Shown here one piece after another: positions 22,806 through 30,004 of a stretch of 33,208 bases of DNA (position 1 is its first letter; each line of letters opens with the position of its first letter). A model generated the notes under the pieces. That model made no database searches, was not told where the DNA came from, and was given only the letters and a program-made list of their open reading frames with translations. A program made the translations under genes and the position numbers. Origin of the DNA: Capnocytophaga gingivalis ATCC 33624 (GTDB lineage: Bacteria > Bacteroidota > Bacteroidia > Flavobacteriales > Flavobacteriaceae); the NCBI RefSeq assembly GCF_000174755.1, contig NZ_ACLQ01000007.1, positions 1 through 33,208 of the forward strand. Direction: 5' to 3'.

Positions 22806-24431
22806 TCACAGATTCCCTATAACTCTATCTCTTGGGTACTTTACCTTATAGCTTAGGCGGAAGGTCTTTGTCTCATTGGGCTTGAGGGTAAGCTCCCAAG
22901 TGAGAATATGTGTCTTGTCATCTACAATAGCTTTAGAGCTTTCTAAGAGCTCTACTTCCATCGATTTGTCAGTGGAGATAGGGTACTGATCCTTAAGAAC
23001 AAGGTCTACTTTCTCTTTTTTGTTGTTACGCAATATAATATCATAAGTGAATATCTGTTCCTTATTACCTGAGATAAACTTGGTTTGGGACTTATCACTG
23101 ATCTTTTCACGCTTTACACTGATTTTCCTATCATTCCCCATGGTTACATTGAGTGTCTCATTGGTCTGATTAGGTTCTATATACGTTTTACCTACATATA
23201 ACCCTTCAAAAACAATGTTTGCTTCTCCTGAGAGAAGATTATACTTGGAATAATCCTCTACAGCCGCTACCAAATATACTTCCTTGTCCACACGGGGAGC
23301 TGTATAGTATTTGTAATCAGCCTTCAGGTCTAACTCTTGTAGGGAAACGCTATGAGCTTTTCCATTAGAAAGAATATCATAAGGAGTATCTATATCAAAA
23401 GATACATTTAGCTGATTCTCAGCCACTGTAGTATACTCAGCCACAGAGGATTCCTCTAAAACCATTTTTTCCACATCTGCTCTTTTGAGGCTTGCATCTG
23501 TGGTAACTTTAGCATATCCCAGAGGAGCTGCATTTCTGGCGCCAGTATACTCATAAGTTTCTCTGCCAAAATAAAGATGCCATGCCTGTAATATGGGGAA
23601 TTGGTTGCTTTTGTTAGGGTTGCCACTGGAGAGTGAGAGCTTCACCCCTTTCCAATCCACTCCTGTACTCTGTGAGATTTGCCCCTTGTAAAGCAGGTGA
23701 ATGGGAGCAGAGAGCCTATCGGCTCTAAGCTCATAGAATGGACGCCAAGTAGCGCGATTGGAGATATAGCTTACTTGGAAATCAGCCTTTTGTGCTACAG
23801 GCGACATCAGCTGAAGGATAATTTTTCCATTGGAGAGTTTTTCTTCTTGAGAAGCATTGACATCAAGCTTAGCATTGAGCTTAGCAATAGCTGTAGTAAG
23901 TGCTTCTTCTTTTTCCTTAAGGACATCTATGCTATTGAGCAGTTCCGTACGCTTGGCGGTATAATAGTCCATAAGCTTAGGAATATCGCCTATAGCAATC
24001 CCATCTTGGCTCCCTTTGAGTGTATTGTTTCCATCCAAGAGGCTTATGGTCTTTTCTTCTGTGTAGCGCTGGTTTCGAAGCTTCTTAAGTTGTTTTTCCA
24101 AGAGAGTAAGGCTATCCTGTACACGCTTGAGAGCAGGGCTATTTTTCTCCACCTCATATTCCTGCATATAACGAGAAGTAAATTGTACTGAGAGAACTGT
24201 CACATTGGACGGAGCCAATACCCGTATTGTCTCCTCTGAGAGAGAGTTGGCGACATTCTTAATCACCAGCTCGCTTGTCCCCTTAGGAATATTGGCTGAA
24301 GCTGTGTGGGTAAGGTCTACCCCTGTAAAATAAACGGTCGCCTGCTGTATCTTTCCTTGAGTAAAGATAGGTTTTTGCTGCGCCACCATGGACATAGAAA
24401 GGGCTACTATAGCCAAAAATAATCTTTTCAT
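22806..24431 (-). CDS. MuiA-like DUF4139 protein
   Basis: A 541-residue exported protein. A signal peptide (MKRLFLAIVALSMSMVAQ) is followed by the DUF4140 N-terminal domain (IQQATVYFTGVDLTHTASAN, FTSRYMQEYEVEK), a coiled-coil stretch (about residues 95-200), and the C-terminal DUF4139 beta-rich domain (DFQVSYISNRATWRPFYELR, GVDWKGVKLSLSSGNP, DQYPISTDKSMEVELL, RLSYKVKYPRD). This is the mucoidy-inhibitor MuiA family layout; the role in Bacteroidetes is unknown. The start overlaps the stop of the upstream META gene by four bases (ATGA). Length is normal and the gene looks intact. Confidence 0.9.
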   Translation of the reverse strand: MKRLFLAIVALSMSMVAQQKPIFTQGKIQQATVYFTGVDLTHTASANIPKGTSELVIKNVANSLSEETIRVLAPSNVTVLSVQFTSRYMQEYEVEKNSPALKRVQDSLTLLEKQLKKLRNQRYTEEKTISLLDGNNTLKGSQDGIAIGDIPKLMDYYTAKRTELLNSIDVLKEKEEALTTAIAKLNAKLDVNASQEEKLSNGKIILQLMSPVAQKADFQVSYISNRATWRPFYELRADRLSAPIHLLYKGQISQSTGVDWKGVKLSLSSGNPNKSNQFPILQAWHLYFGRETYEYTGARNAAPLGYAKVTTDASLKRADVEKMVLEESSVAEYTTVAENQLNVSFDIDTPYDILSNGKAHSVSLQELDLKADYKYYTAPRVDKEVYLVAAVEDYSKYNLLSGEANIVFEGLYVGKTYIEPNQTNETLNVTMGNDRKISVKREKISDKSQTKFISGNKEQIFTYDIILRNNKKEKVDLVLKDQYPISTDKSMEVELLESSKAIVDDKTHILTWELTLKPNETKTFRLSYKVKYPRDRVIGNL

Positions 24432-24862
24432 GACTGGTTGTGGGTTAGTGGTTTTATAGTATTTGTCATTTTTAGAATTTCCTCTCCTTGCTTATCAAAT
24501 AGAAGAAGAGTATTCTCTTGTATTTTATAGGAAGCTACCTCTTGTAAAGCTTTAAAGTAAGCACTTTCTATATTTTCCGATAAGCAAAGCATACGAGTAG
24601 CTCCAATTCCCGAAAAGGAAAGTGCTGTAGGAGAACAATGCTCTATGGAGGCAAAATAATTATTACATCCTCCATTGCCTGATATACGATTTTCCTTAAG
24701 ATCTATCTGTAGGCTGGGCAAGGGAATAGAAGCTACAGGCGCTACTCCTCGAAGCGTTTGTAAGGTCCATTCCCCTTGCAGTAGCAAGTGAGTATCTACT
24801 TTCTTTTCCATTTGTTGTGGAGCTGCACAAGAGAACAAAAGTAATGGTAATAGGTATTTCAT
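24428..24862 (-). CDS. META-domain lipoprotein (HslJ-like), copy 1
   Basis: A 144-residue protein with a short lipoprotein signal (MKYLLPLLLFSC, Cys-12) and one META domain: LQGEWTLQTLRG, then ISGNGGCNNYFASI, then ALQEVASYKIQENTLLLFDK. HslJ-type META proteins of E. coli are linked to heat or novobiocin tolerance, with an unknown mechanism. It is translationally coupled to the MuiA-like gene by an ATGA overlap and is a paralogue of the upstream META gene, with matching motifs in the same order. Confidence 0.85.
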   Translation of the reverse strand: MKYLLPLLLFSCAAPQQMEKKVDTHLLLQGEWTLQTLRGVAPVASIPLPSLQIDLKENRISGNGGCNNYFASIEHCSPTALSFSGIGATRMLCLSENIESAYFKALQEVASYKIQENTLLLFDKQGEEILKMTNTIKPLTHNQS

Positions 24863-24906
24863 CTGTAATCAATGATTGGTAGCTATTAATAGTCTATGGC
24901 TAAGTA

Positions 24907-25377
24907 CTACTTTTCATTTTTTTTCAAGAAAGTGAGCACTTCCTCTCCTTCCTTATTGAATAAGTGTAAATTATCCTGTTCTATTTTATAAGAAACTGTC
25001 TCCTGTAGGGCAGTATGGAAAGCCCCATCATACTCCACTTCAGGACAGAGTCTTAGGGTAGAGGCTACTGGAGAGAAAACAAGCTCGCTATCGGTCACGG
25101 TAGTAATCATACCTGTGTAGTTATTACAACTATCACTCCCCGAGATTGTTTTTTTCTGCAGGTCTACCTTCATATAGATACTATGGGTATTCTTGACAAG
25201 TTTCACCCCTTTTATATGGAGAATTGTCCATTGCCCCTCTAATTGAGGATTAGGAAGTTTATTGGTAGTAGTCTCTGCCTGTGGTGTTGCTTCTTCCTTT
25301 TTTGCAGTAGACTGATTCGCACAAGATTGCATAAAGATGGCACTTAATACAAATAAAGTTAGTTTTATCTTATTCAT
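24907..25377 (-). CDS. META-domain lipoprotein (HslJ-like), copy 2
   Basis: From ATG 25377 the protein has 156 residues. It has a lipoprotein signal (MNKIKLTLFVLSAIFMQSC, Cys-19), a linker rich in K, E, T and A, then a META domain with LEGQWTILHIKG, ISGSDSCNNYTGMI and ALQETVSYKIEQDNLHLFNK. A longer start at 25401 would add eight charged residues before the signal and is less likely. It is paralogous to the gene at 24428. The DUF4298 gene ends 11 bases upstream, so these genes are probably cotranscribed. Confidence 0.85.
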   Translation of the reverse strand: MNKIKLTLFVLSAIFMQSCANQSTAKKEEATPQAETTTNKLPNPQLEGQWTILHIKGVKLVKNTHSIYMKVDLQKKTISGSDSCNNYTGMITTVTDSELVFSPVASTLRLCPEVEYDGAFHTALQETVSYKIEQDNLHLFNKEGEEVLTFLKKNEK

Positions 25378-25388
25378 TTTTTTAATTT

Positions 25389-25736
25389 TTATTCTTTCCA
25401 CTTTTTACTATCAATAGTCTCTATAAGCTCCTTGTAGCCATCAGCCAAGTCAAACTCAGTTCCTATAGCATCGAAGATAGCATCTTGAGTAAGCACCCAC
25501 TGGGGTACCTCATCGGGAATCTTTCCATCATTGCTATCAAAATAATCCTCCCTCCACTGTGGACTGTCATAATAAGCTACTAAAGTTTCAAAATCTGGCT
25601 GTAAGGCCTTCCACTCTTCCAAAAGAGCTTCAGCCTTAGTAAGAGTCTCTTCTACTCGACTGAGTATCTCTCCCATTCGACGAATATTTTCATACCGTTC
25701 CTCTGGGTGTTGCTTATAATAGGTTGATAAATCCAT
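25389..25736 (-). CDS. DUF4298 protein
   Basis: A 115-residue acidic cytoplasmic protein: helical N-terminal part (ENIRRMGEILSRVEETLTKA), then LVAYYDSPQWREDYFDSNDG and a final helical part with VLTQDAIFDAIG. These features fit DUF4298, a small family found mainly near toxin or unknown genes in Firmicutes and Bacteroidetes. Function unknown. It lies between the SUFU-domain gene and the META genes. Confidence 0.75.
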   Translation of the reverse strand: MDLSTYYKQHPEERYENIRRMGEILSRVEETLTKAEALLEEWKALQPDFETLVAYYDSPQWREDYFDSNDGKIPDEVPQWVLTQDAIFDAIGTEFDLADGYKELIETIDSKKWKE

Positions 25737-25780
25737 TTTTAATTATTAATTTAGTGATTAGTAATTTAAACCTCAAAAAA

Positions 25781-26425
25781 CTATTTTCTGTCCAAATCCG
25801 TGATGAGTAACGGGTTACCTATTTCAAGTTGTCTGATAAGTTCTTCCACTTTTTCTATAGAAAAACTTGCTCTAAGCATTTCTAATTCCTTAGCAGTAAT
25901 CCCCACAGCTTGCAGGAACTGAACTTTTCCATGAGGAGTATCTATCTCACCCAATTCTGGATCAAGAACAAAAGCCACAGCAGTAATCTGGGTGTCATAC
26001 TCCAAGCGTATGGGGCTATTGGCAGGGAATACATGGAAAGGTTCAAAGTAATTCCCTGAAGTAAAGACATATTTGGCTATATTTTGTAAAAAGTTTATTG
26101 CCCAACCTACATTCTCATCTCCTGATTTTTTCAGGCGAAAGGTAAGTTCAAAACCAAACCCACTATAATCGCCCCCTGCGGCTTCTTCATTATAATACAA
26201 CTCGGAAAAACCATAAGTAACGAAGTGAAAATGTGGCTCTTGATACTCACTATGATAGATACTTATTCCATCTAAATAAGAGTCCCCTCCCAACGATGCT
26301 GGAAGGTTTGGAGCATAATGCTCAGGTTCTTGATGGGGGTAAAGCGCTTCTAAGGATTTGTCCATAGCCTCCCATCCCACAGCATCATCTTCGGAAAATA
26401 GTTTTTTATATGTTGCTACATCCAT
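25781..26425 (-). CDS. SUFU (suppressor of fused) domain protein
   Basis: From ATG 26425 the product has 214 residues. The domain is visible from YKKLFSEDDAVGWEAMDKSL through SYLDGISIYHSEYQEPHFHF and GFSELYYNEEAAGGDYSGFG to FELTFRLKK and ITAVAFVLDPELG. Bacterial SUFU proteins are commonly immunity proteins of polymorphic toxin systems, but no toxin is adjacent here. A start at 26443 would add only MINNIK. The gene is acidic and soluble, and appears intact. Confidence 0.88.
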   Translation of the reverse strand: MDVATYKKLFSEDDAVGWEAMDKSLEALYPHQEPEHYAPNLPASLGGDSYLDGISIYHSEYQEPHFHFVTYGFSELYYNEEAAGGDYSGFGFELTFRLKKSGDENVGWAINFLQNIAKYVFTSGNYFEPFHVFPANSPIRLEYDTQITAVAFVLDPELGEIDTPHGKVQFLQAVGITAKELEMLRASFSIEKVEELIRQLEIGNPLLITDLDRK

Positions 26426-26452
26426 TTTTATATTGTTAATCATTGATCATTA

Positions 26453-27670
26453 TTACTCGTATCTTAGCGCCGTAATAGGTTCTAATTCAGCTGCTTTCCT
26501 TGCTGGATACCAACCAAAGAATACCCCTGTAATGGTACATACCAAGAAGGAAATCACTATAGAATAAAAGGTAATACTCACAGGCCAACCTATAAATGTA
26601 TTGACTACATAAGTTGCCAAAAGGCCTAAGACTACCCCTACCACTCCTCCGGTAATACTAATCAGTACAGACTCTATCAAAAATTGCGCCAAAATATCCT
26701 TACCTTTTGCTCCAATGGCCATACGCAATCCGATCTCTTTGGTACGCTCCTTGACCGATACATACATGATATTCATGATTCCTATCCCTCCTACTATCAG
26801 GGAGATACTCGCTATGGCTACTAAGAGTACGGTAAGCATCTCGGAAGTAGAAGAAAAGGTGGAAATCAATTCCTGTTGGGAGAATACATTGAAGTTATTT
26901 TCCTGATCCGCAGCGATATTGTGTGTACGTTCTAATATTTTCTTAACCTCATTAACCGCATTTTCTGCTTCATTCTCATTGATAGCCGATGCCACAATGG
27001 ACTGTAGGTAGGTCTGTGCCAATACACGCTTCTGCACTGTGGTATAGGGTGCGATGATAATATCATCTTGATCTTGCCCAAAATTACTTTCTCCCTTAGC
27101 GGCCAATATCCCTATAATCTTAAAGGGAATATTCTTAAAGCGGATAGTTTGTCCTATAGGAGAATCTCCATCAGGGAAAAGGTTTTTCTGTATAGTACGA
27201 CCTATAACGGCTACTTTTGAGAGATTATCCAGCTCATCTTGACCGAACATAGCACCTTCCTCTACCTCCCACTCTCGAATAGGCAGGTACTCGGTATTGA
27301 CCCCATAGATAGAAGTTGGCCAGTTATTTGCCCCGACAATCGCCTGACCATTGCCACTGACCACAGGAGTCACATACTTTAGTAGCTTGGCTTCCTTCTT
27401 CAGGGCTAAGTAGTCGGTAAGCTTGAGCGATTGCATATCACTATTGTTGCGTACCCCACCAAACATACCTGCACCAGGACGGATATTGAGCATATTAGTA
27501 CCCATCTTGGAAATATTCTCTTTGATACTTTTTTTAGATCCTTCTCCTATGGCAAGCATAGTAATGACAGAACCTACCCCGATGATGATTCCCAACATCG
27601 TGAGCAGGGTACGTGTCTTGTTCAGCAAGATAGCTCTCCATGCTATCCGAAATAAATTGTTTAGATTCAT
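26453..27670 (-). CDS. MacB-type ABC transporter permease
   Basis: A 405-residue inner-membrane permease of the MacB/FtsX type. One N-terminal helix (TLLTMLGIIIGVGSVITMLA) is followed by a periplasmic MacB core domain (about 45-270) and three C-terminal membrane helices with the conserved region SVKERTKEIGLRMAIGAKG and the end WYPARKAAELEPITALRYE. No ATP-binding subunit is adjacent, so it must pair with one encoded elsewhere. It is coupled to the cysteine desulfurase gene by an ATGA overlap, an arrangement also seen in other flavobacteria. Confidence 0.92.
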   Translation of the reverse strand: MNLNNLFRIAWRAILLNKTRTLLTMLGIIIGVGSVITMLAIGEGSKKSIKENISKMGTNMLNIRPGAGMFGGVRNNSDMQSLKLTDYLALKKEAKLLKYVTPVVSGNGQAIVGANNWPTSIYGVNTEYLPIREWEVEEGAMFGQDELDNLSKVAVIGRTIQKNLFPDGDSPIGQTIRFKNIPFKIIGILAAKGESNFGQDQDDIIIAPYTTVQKRVLAQTYLQSIVASAINENEAENAVNEVKKILERTHNIAADQENNFNVFSQQELISTFSSTSEMLTVLLVAIASISLIVGGIGIMNIMYVSVKERTKEIGLRMAIGAKGKDILAQFLIESVLISITGGVVGVVLGLLATYVVNTFIGWPVSITFYSIVISFLVCTITGVFFGWYPARKAAELEPITALRYE

Positions 27671-28824
27671 TGTAAAAATTCTTTGAGTACTTCTATGACA
27701 TAATTCACTTCCTCTCTGGTATTAAAAATAGAAAACGAAAAGCGTATATGTGCCTTCTCCCTTTCTTTTTCAGGGAGAATCGCCTTGAGCACATGAGAGC
27801 CCTGAGAGCTACCACTCTGGCAAGCACTGCCTCGGCTACAAGCGACTCCTCTCATATCCAAGAAAAGCATCACTACATCTGTTTTTTGGGGATCTATAGG
27901 CAGGGATACATTCACTATAGTATAAGCACTCTCGGTGAGGTTGTCACTCTGTCCATTGAAGCGTACCAAAGGGATTTCTTGGCTTATGCGTTCTATGAAA
28001 TATTTTTTAAGCCCCTCTATATAAGTGCGTTCCTTATCCAAGTTTTGATAAGCAAGGAGGAAAGCCTCCTCCATACCTACAATATTGTGAAGACACTCAG
28101 TGCCCGCACGCCTACCTCGCTCTTGTTCTCCTCCGAATAAAAAGGATTTTATAGGTAAGTCCTTGCGAATAAAAGCAAACCCAACACCCTTAGGCCCATA
28201 GAATTTATGAGCTGAAGCTGAAATAAAATCTATAGAGAGCGAAGAAAGGTCTATGGGGTAATGTCCCACGGCCTGTACTGTATCACAATGGAAATAAGCC
28301 TTATACTTCTGGCATATCTCGGCTACTTTGGCCACCGAAAGCAGGTTCCCTATCTCATTATTAACATACATAAGAGAGACTAACACCTTCTCATCTGAAA
28401 GAAATTCAGAGAGAATCTTATTCAAATCCTCTATATCGGGAGTGCCTTTAGCATCCAACTTCACATAAGAGACCTGTATACCATATTCATTTTCGATAGA
28501 ATGTACCGTATTAAGCACTGCATGATGCTCTGTAGGAGAGGTGACTATTTGGGTAATTCCCAAGTCCCTCACGGCTCCCTTGAGTATCATATTGATTGCC
28601 TCAGTACCCCCAGAGGTAAATATAATTTCCGAGGAAGATACACCGAGCTCCTTGGCTATATTCTTGCGAGCTTTCTCTATCAAAGACTTGGCAGTACGCC
28701 CAAAGCTATGTACAGAGGAAGGATTGCCATAGTATGAAAGCGCCTCTATCACGGTCTCCTTTACCTCAGGACGTATAGGAGTGGTAGCGGCATTATCTAA
28801 ATAGACTTTTTTGTCTAAGTTCAT
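27667..28824 (-). CDS. Cysteine desulfurase (NifS/IscS-type)
   Basis: A 385-residue PLP enzyme that releases sulfur from cysteine for Fe-S clusters or thiolation. N-terminal YLDNAATTP, H100 in TEHHAVL, D181 in HCDTVQAVGHYP, the PLP-binding K207 in SASAHKFYGPKGVG, and the active-site loop with C335 in RGSACQSGSSQGSH are all visible. The single flexible loop with RGSAC is that of the NifS/IscS class rather than the SufS class. It is the first gene of a two-gene unit with the permease. A TACCTTTG box at 28852-28845 lies 20 bases before the start. Confidence 0.93.
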   Translation of the reverse strand: MNLDKKVYLDNAATTPIRPEVKETVIEALSYYGNPSSVHSFGRTAKSLIEKARKNIAKELGVSSSEIIFTSGGTEAINMILKGAVRDLGITQIVTSPTEHHAVLNTVHSIENEYGIQVSYVKLDAKGTPDIEDLNKILSEFLSDEKVLVSLMYVNNEIGNLLSVAKVAEICQKYKAYFHCDTVQAVGHYPIDLSSLSIDFISASAHKFYGPKGVGFAFIRKDLPIKSFLFGGEQERGRRAGTECLHNIVGMEEAFLLAYQNLDKERTYIEGLKKYFIERISQEIPLVRFNGQSDNLTESAYTIVNVSLPIDPQKTDVVMLFLDMRGVACSRGSACQSGSSQGSHVLKAILPEKEREKAHIRFSFSIFNTREEVNYVIEVLKEFLQ

Positions 28825-28844
28825 TTTACATTTTTTTACGTGCC

Positions 28845-28852
28845 CAAAGGTA
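28845..28852 (-). promoter_or_regulatory. -7 box before the cysteine desulfurase gene
   Basis: TACCTTTG on the minus strand, 20 bases upstream of ATG 28824. No TTTG is found at the normal spacing, so the -33 box is weak. Confidence 0.5.
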
Positions 28853-28905
28853 CGAATTAATTTTTTATTCTTATCGAGAATTAACTAATAATCATTTTTT
28901 ATTTG

Positions 28906-28913
28906 TATCTTTG
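28906..28913 (+). promoter_or_regulatory. -7 box before the lipoprotein gene
   Basis: TATCTTTG at 28906-28913, 19 bases before ATG 28933. It shows that an upstream TTG start at 28903 is not translated from this promoter. Confidence 0.55.
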
Positions 28914-28932
28914 CCCCAATATTTTGAATGAT

Positions 28933-29439
28933 ATGAAAAGAACCTTTCCCTTTATCAGCTTATTGCTCATCTTACTTATTGCTTGTAATGATGGTAATTA
29001 CACTGTAGAGCGCATTACCTTCACCGGTAGCGAAGCTACCTCCTGTACCAGAGATACTACAGCTACTTTCCTATACAAGACACAAGGTAAAGAAGCCCTT
29101 ATTCTACAGTTCAGTGCTGGAACACTCAAGAACCAAGTGGACTCCATCACTGGAAATATTGGCAATAACTACAAGCTGTTTTATCGTACTTTTGACGAGG
29201 CTCCCTCTCAGTCCTACTTCTGTTCGTCTCCGCCAGCGACCTCTCCTAAAGTCCTTTCTCAGATAGAAGCCCAAGGAGGTACTGTTATTATTGTAACACG
29301 TGCAGTGAGGGATACTGTTGCTGGAGTGACACGCTACAATCACCTTGTACGTATCAAAGACCTATTACTGACCAATGACAATGGAGAGCGCCTGATAGAT
29401 CAAAATTTTAACTTTGGCAGTTACCAAACCACTCGCTAA
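28933..29439 (+). CDS. Hypothetical lipoprotein
   Basis: From ATG 28933 the product has 168 residues. A lipoprotein signal (MKRTFPFISLLLILLIAC, Cys-18) precedes a beta-rich mature domain (VERITFTGSEATSCTRDTTA, ALILQFSAGTL, SQIEAQGGTVIIVTRAV, LLLTNDNGERLID). I do not recognise the family with confidence. Two cysteines in the mature part (SC at about 38, FC at about 97) might form a disulfide. Its stop overlaps the stop of the convergent DUF4878 gene (shared bases 29436-29439). Confidence 0.75.
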   Translation: MKRTFPFISLLLILLIACNDGNYTVERITFTGSEATSCTRDTTATFLYKTQGKEALILQFSAGTLKNQVDSITGNIGNNYKLFYRTFDEAPSQSYFCSSPPATSPKVLSQIEAQGGTVIIVTRAVRDTVAGVTRYNHLVRIKDLLLTNDNGERLIDQNFNFGSYQTTR

Positions 29440-29831
29440 GGTTTTTCCTCAGGCATAGCCTCTTGCATTTCCAAGGTTACCTTCCACTGCCCTGCAATCT
29501 TGCGTACCTTGAGCTGTTTGTAGGATTCCCCTTCCCTAAGGCTATAGGTTACTATTGCACTATGTTCGTCTGTGGGGACTACTTGTATCACTTGAAAATC
29601 AATTGCTGGATTCTCTGGAATCTCCCCTTTGTACTCTTTGAACATCTGTTCTATCTGGGTCATCCTATGGATAACTGTACTATCACCATACTGTTTTGCC
29701 TTAGCAAACTCGTTCTTATTCACTGCTATTATAAAGTCTTTGGCTACAGCTTCAGGAGTATTTTTATCCTTAGGAGCGCAACCTACAAAAAGCAAGGAAA
29801 GCCAAAAGGCTATACATAGATAATATTTCAT
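29436..29831 (-). CDS. DUF4878 lipoprotein
   Basis: From ATG 29831 the product has 131 residues. A lipoprotein signal (MKYYLCIAFWLSLLFVGC, Cys-18) precedes a small cystatin/NTF2-like domain: TPEAVAKDFIIAVNKNEFAK and KQYGDST near the start, then IVTYSLREGESYKQLKVRK and WKVTLEM at the end. This is the DUF4878 pattern. An alternative start at 29846 would add five residues before the signal peptide. The gene is convergent with the preceding lipoprotein gene and the two overlap at their stop codons. Confidence 0.8.
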   Translation of the reverse strand: MKYYLCIAFWLSLLFVGCAPKDKNTPEAVAKDFIIAVNKNEFAKAKQYGDSTVIHRMTQIEQMFKEYKGEIPENPAIDFQVIQVVPTDEHSAIVTYSLREGESYKQLKVRKIAGQWKVTLEMQEAMPEEKP

Positions 29832-29843
29832 CTTTTTTGAGGG

Positions 29844-29851
29844 CAAATTTA
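29844..29851 (-). promoter_or_regulatory. Possible -7 box before the DUF4878 gene
   Basis: TAAATTTG on the minus strand, 12 bases upstream of ATG 29831, without a good -33 box at normal spacing. Confidence 0.35.
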
Positions 29852-29921
29852 CAAAAATATCTGTATATTTGCCTGCGATTTCTATCTTTTTTCACCTTAA
29901 CAAAAGAATTATCTGGCAAAA

Positions 29922-29970
29922 AATAGTTATTTTTAACTATTGCATTGGTCAGCAAATCAGTGTATCTTTG
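29922..29970 (+). promoter_or_regulatory. Promoter with overlapping palindrome before the TonB-dependent receptor
   Basis: TTG (29940-29942), 20 bases, then TATCTTTG (29963-29970), 34 bases before ATG 30005. Directly over the -33 end lies a perfect inverted repeat, AATAGTTA (29922-29929) and TAACTATT (29934-29941), with spacer TTTT. This is a candidate operator. Confidence 0.5.
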
Positions 29971-30004
29971 TACCTGAATAATCATCTTCAATATCTTTCA
30001 ATAC

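Noticed and set aside
23679-24191. A 170-codon plus-strand ORF opposite the DUF4139 gene
   Set aside because: The minus-strand protein is clearly real over the same stretch; this one has no family features.
27748-28140. A 130-codon plus-strand ORF opposite the cysteine desulfurase
   Set aside because: It is antisense to conserved active-site sequence of a recognised enzyme.
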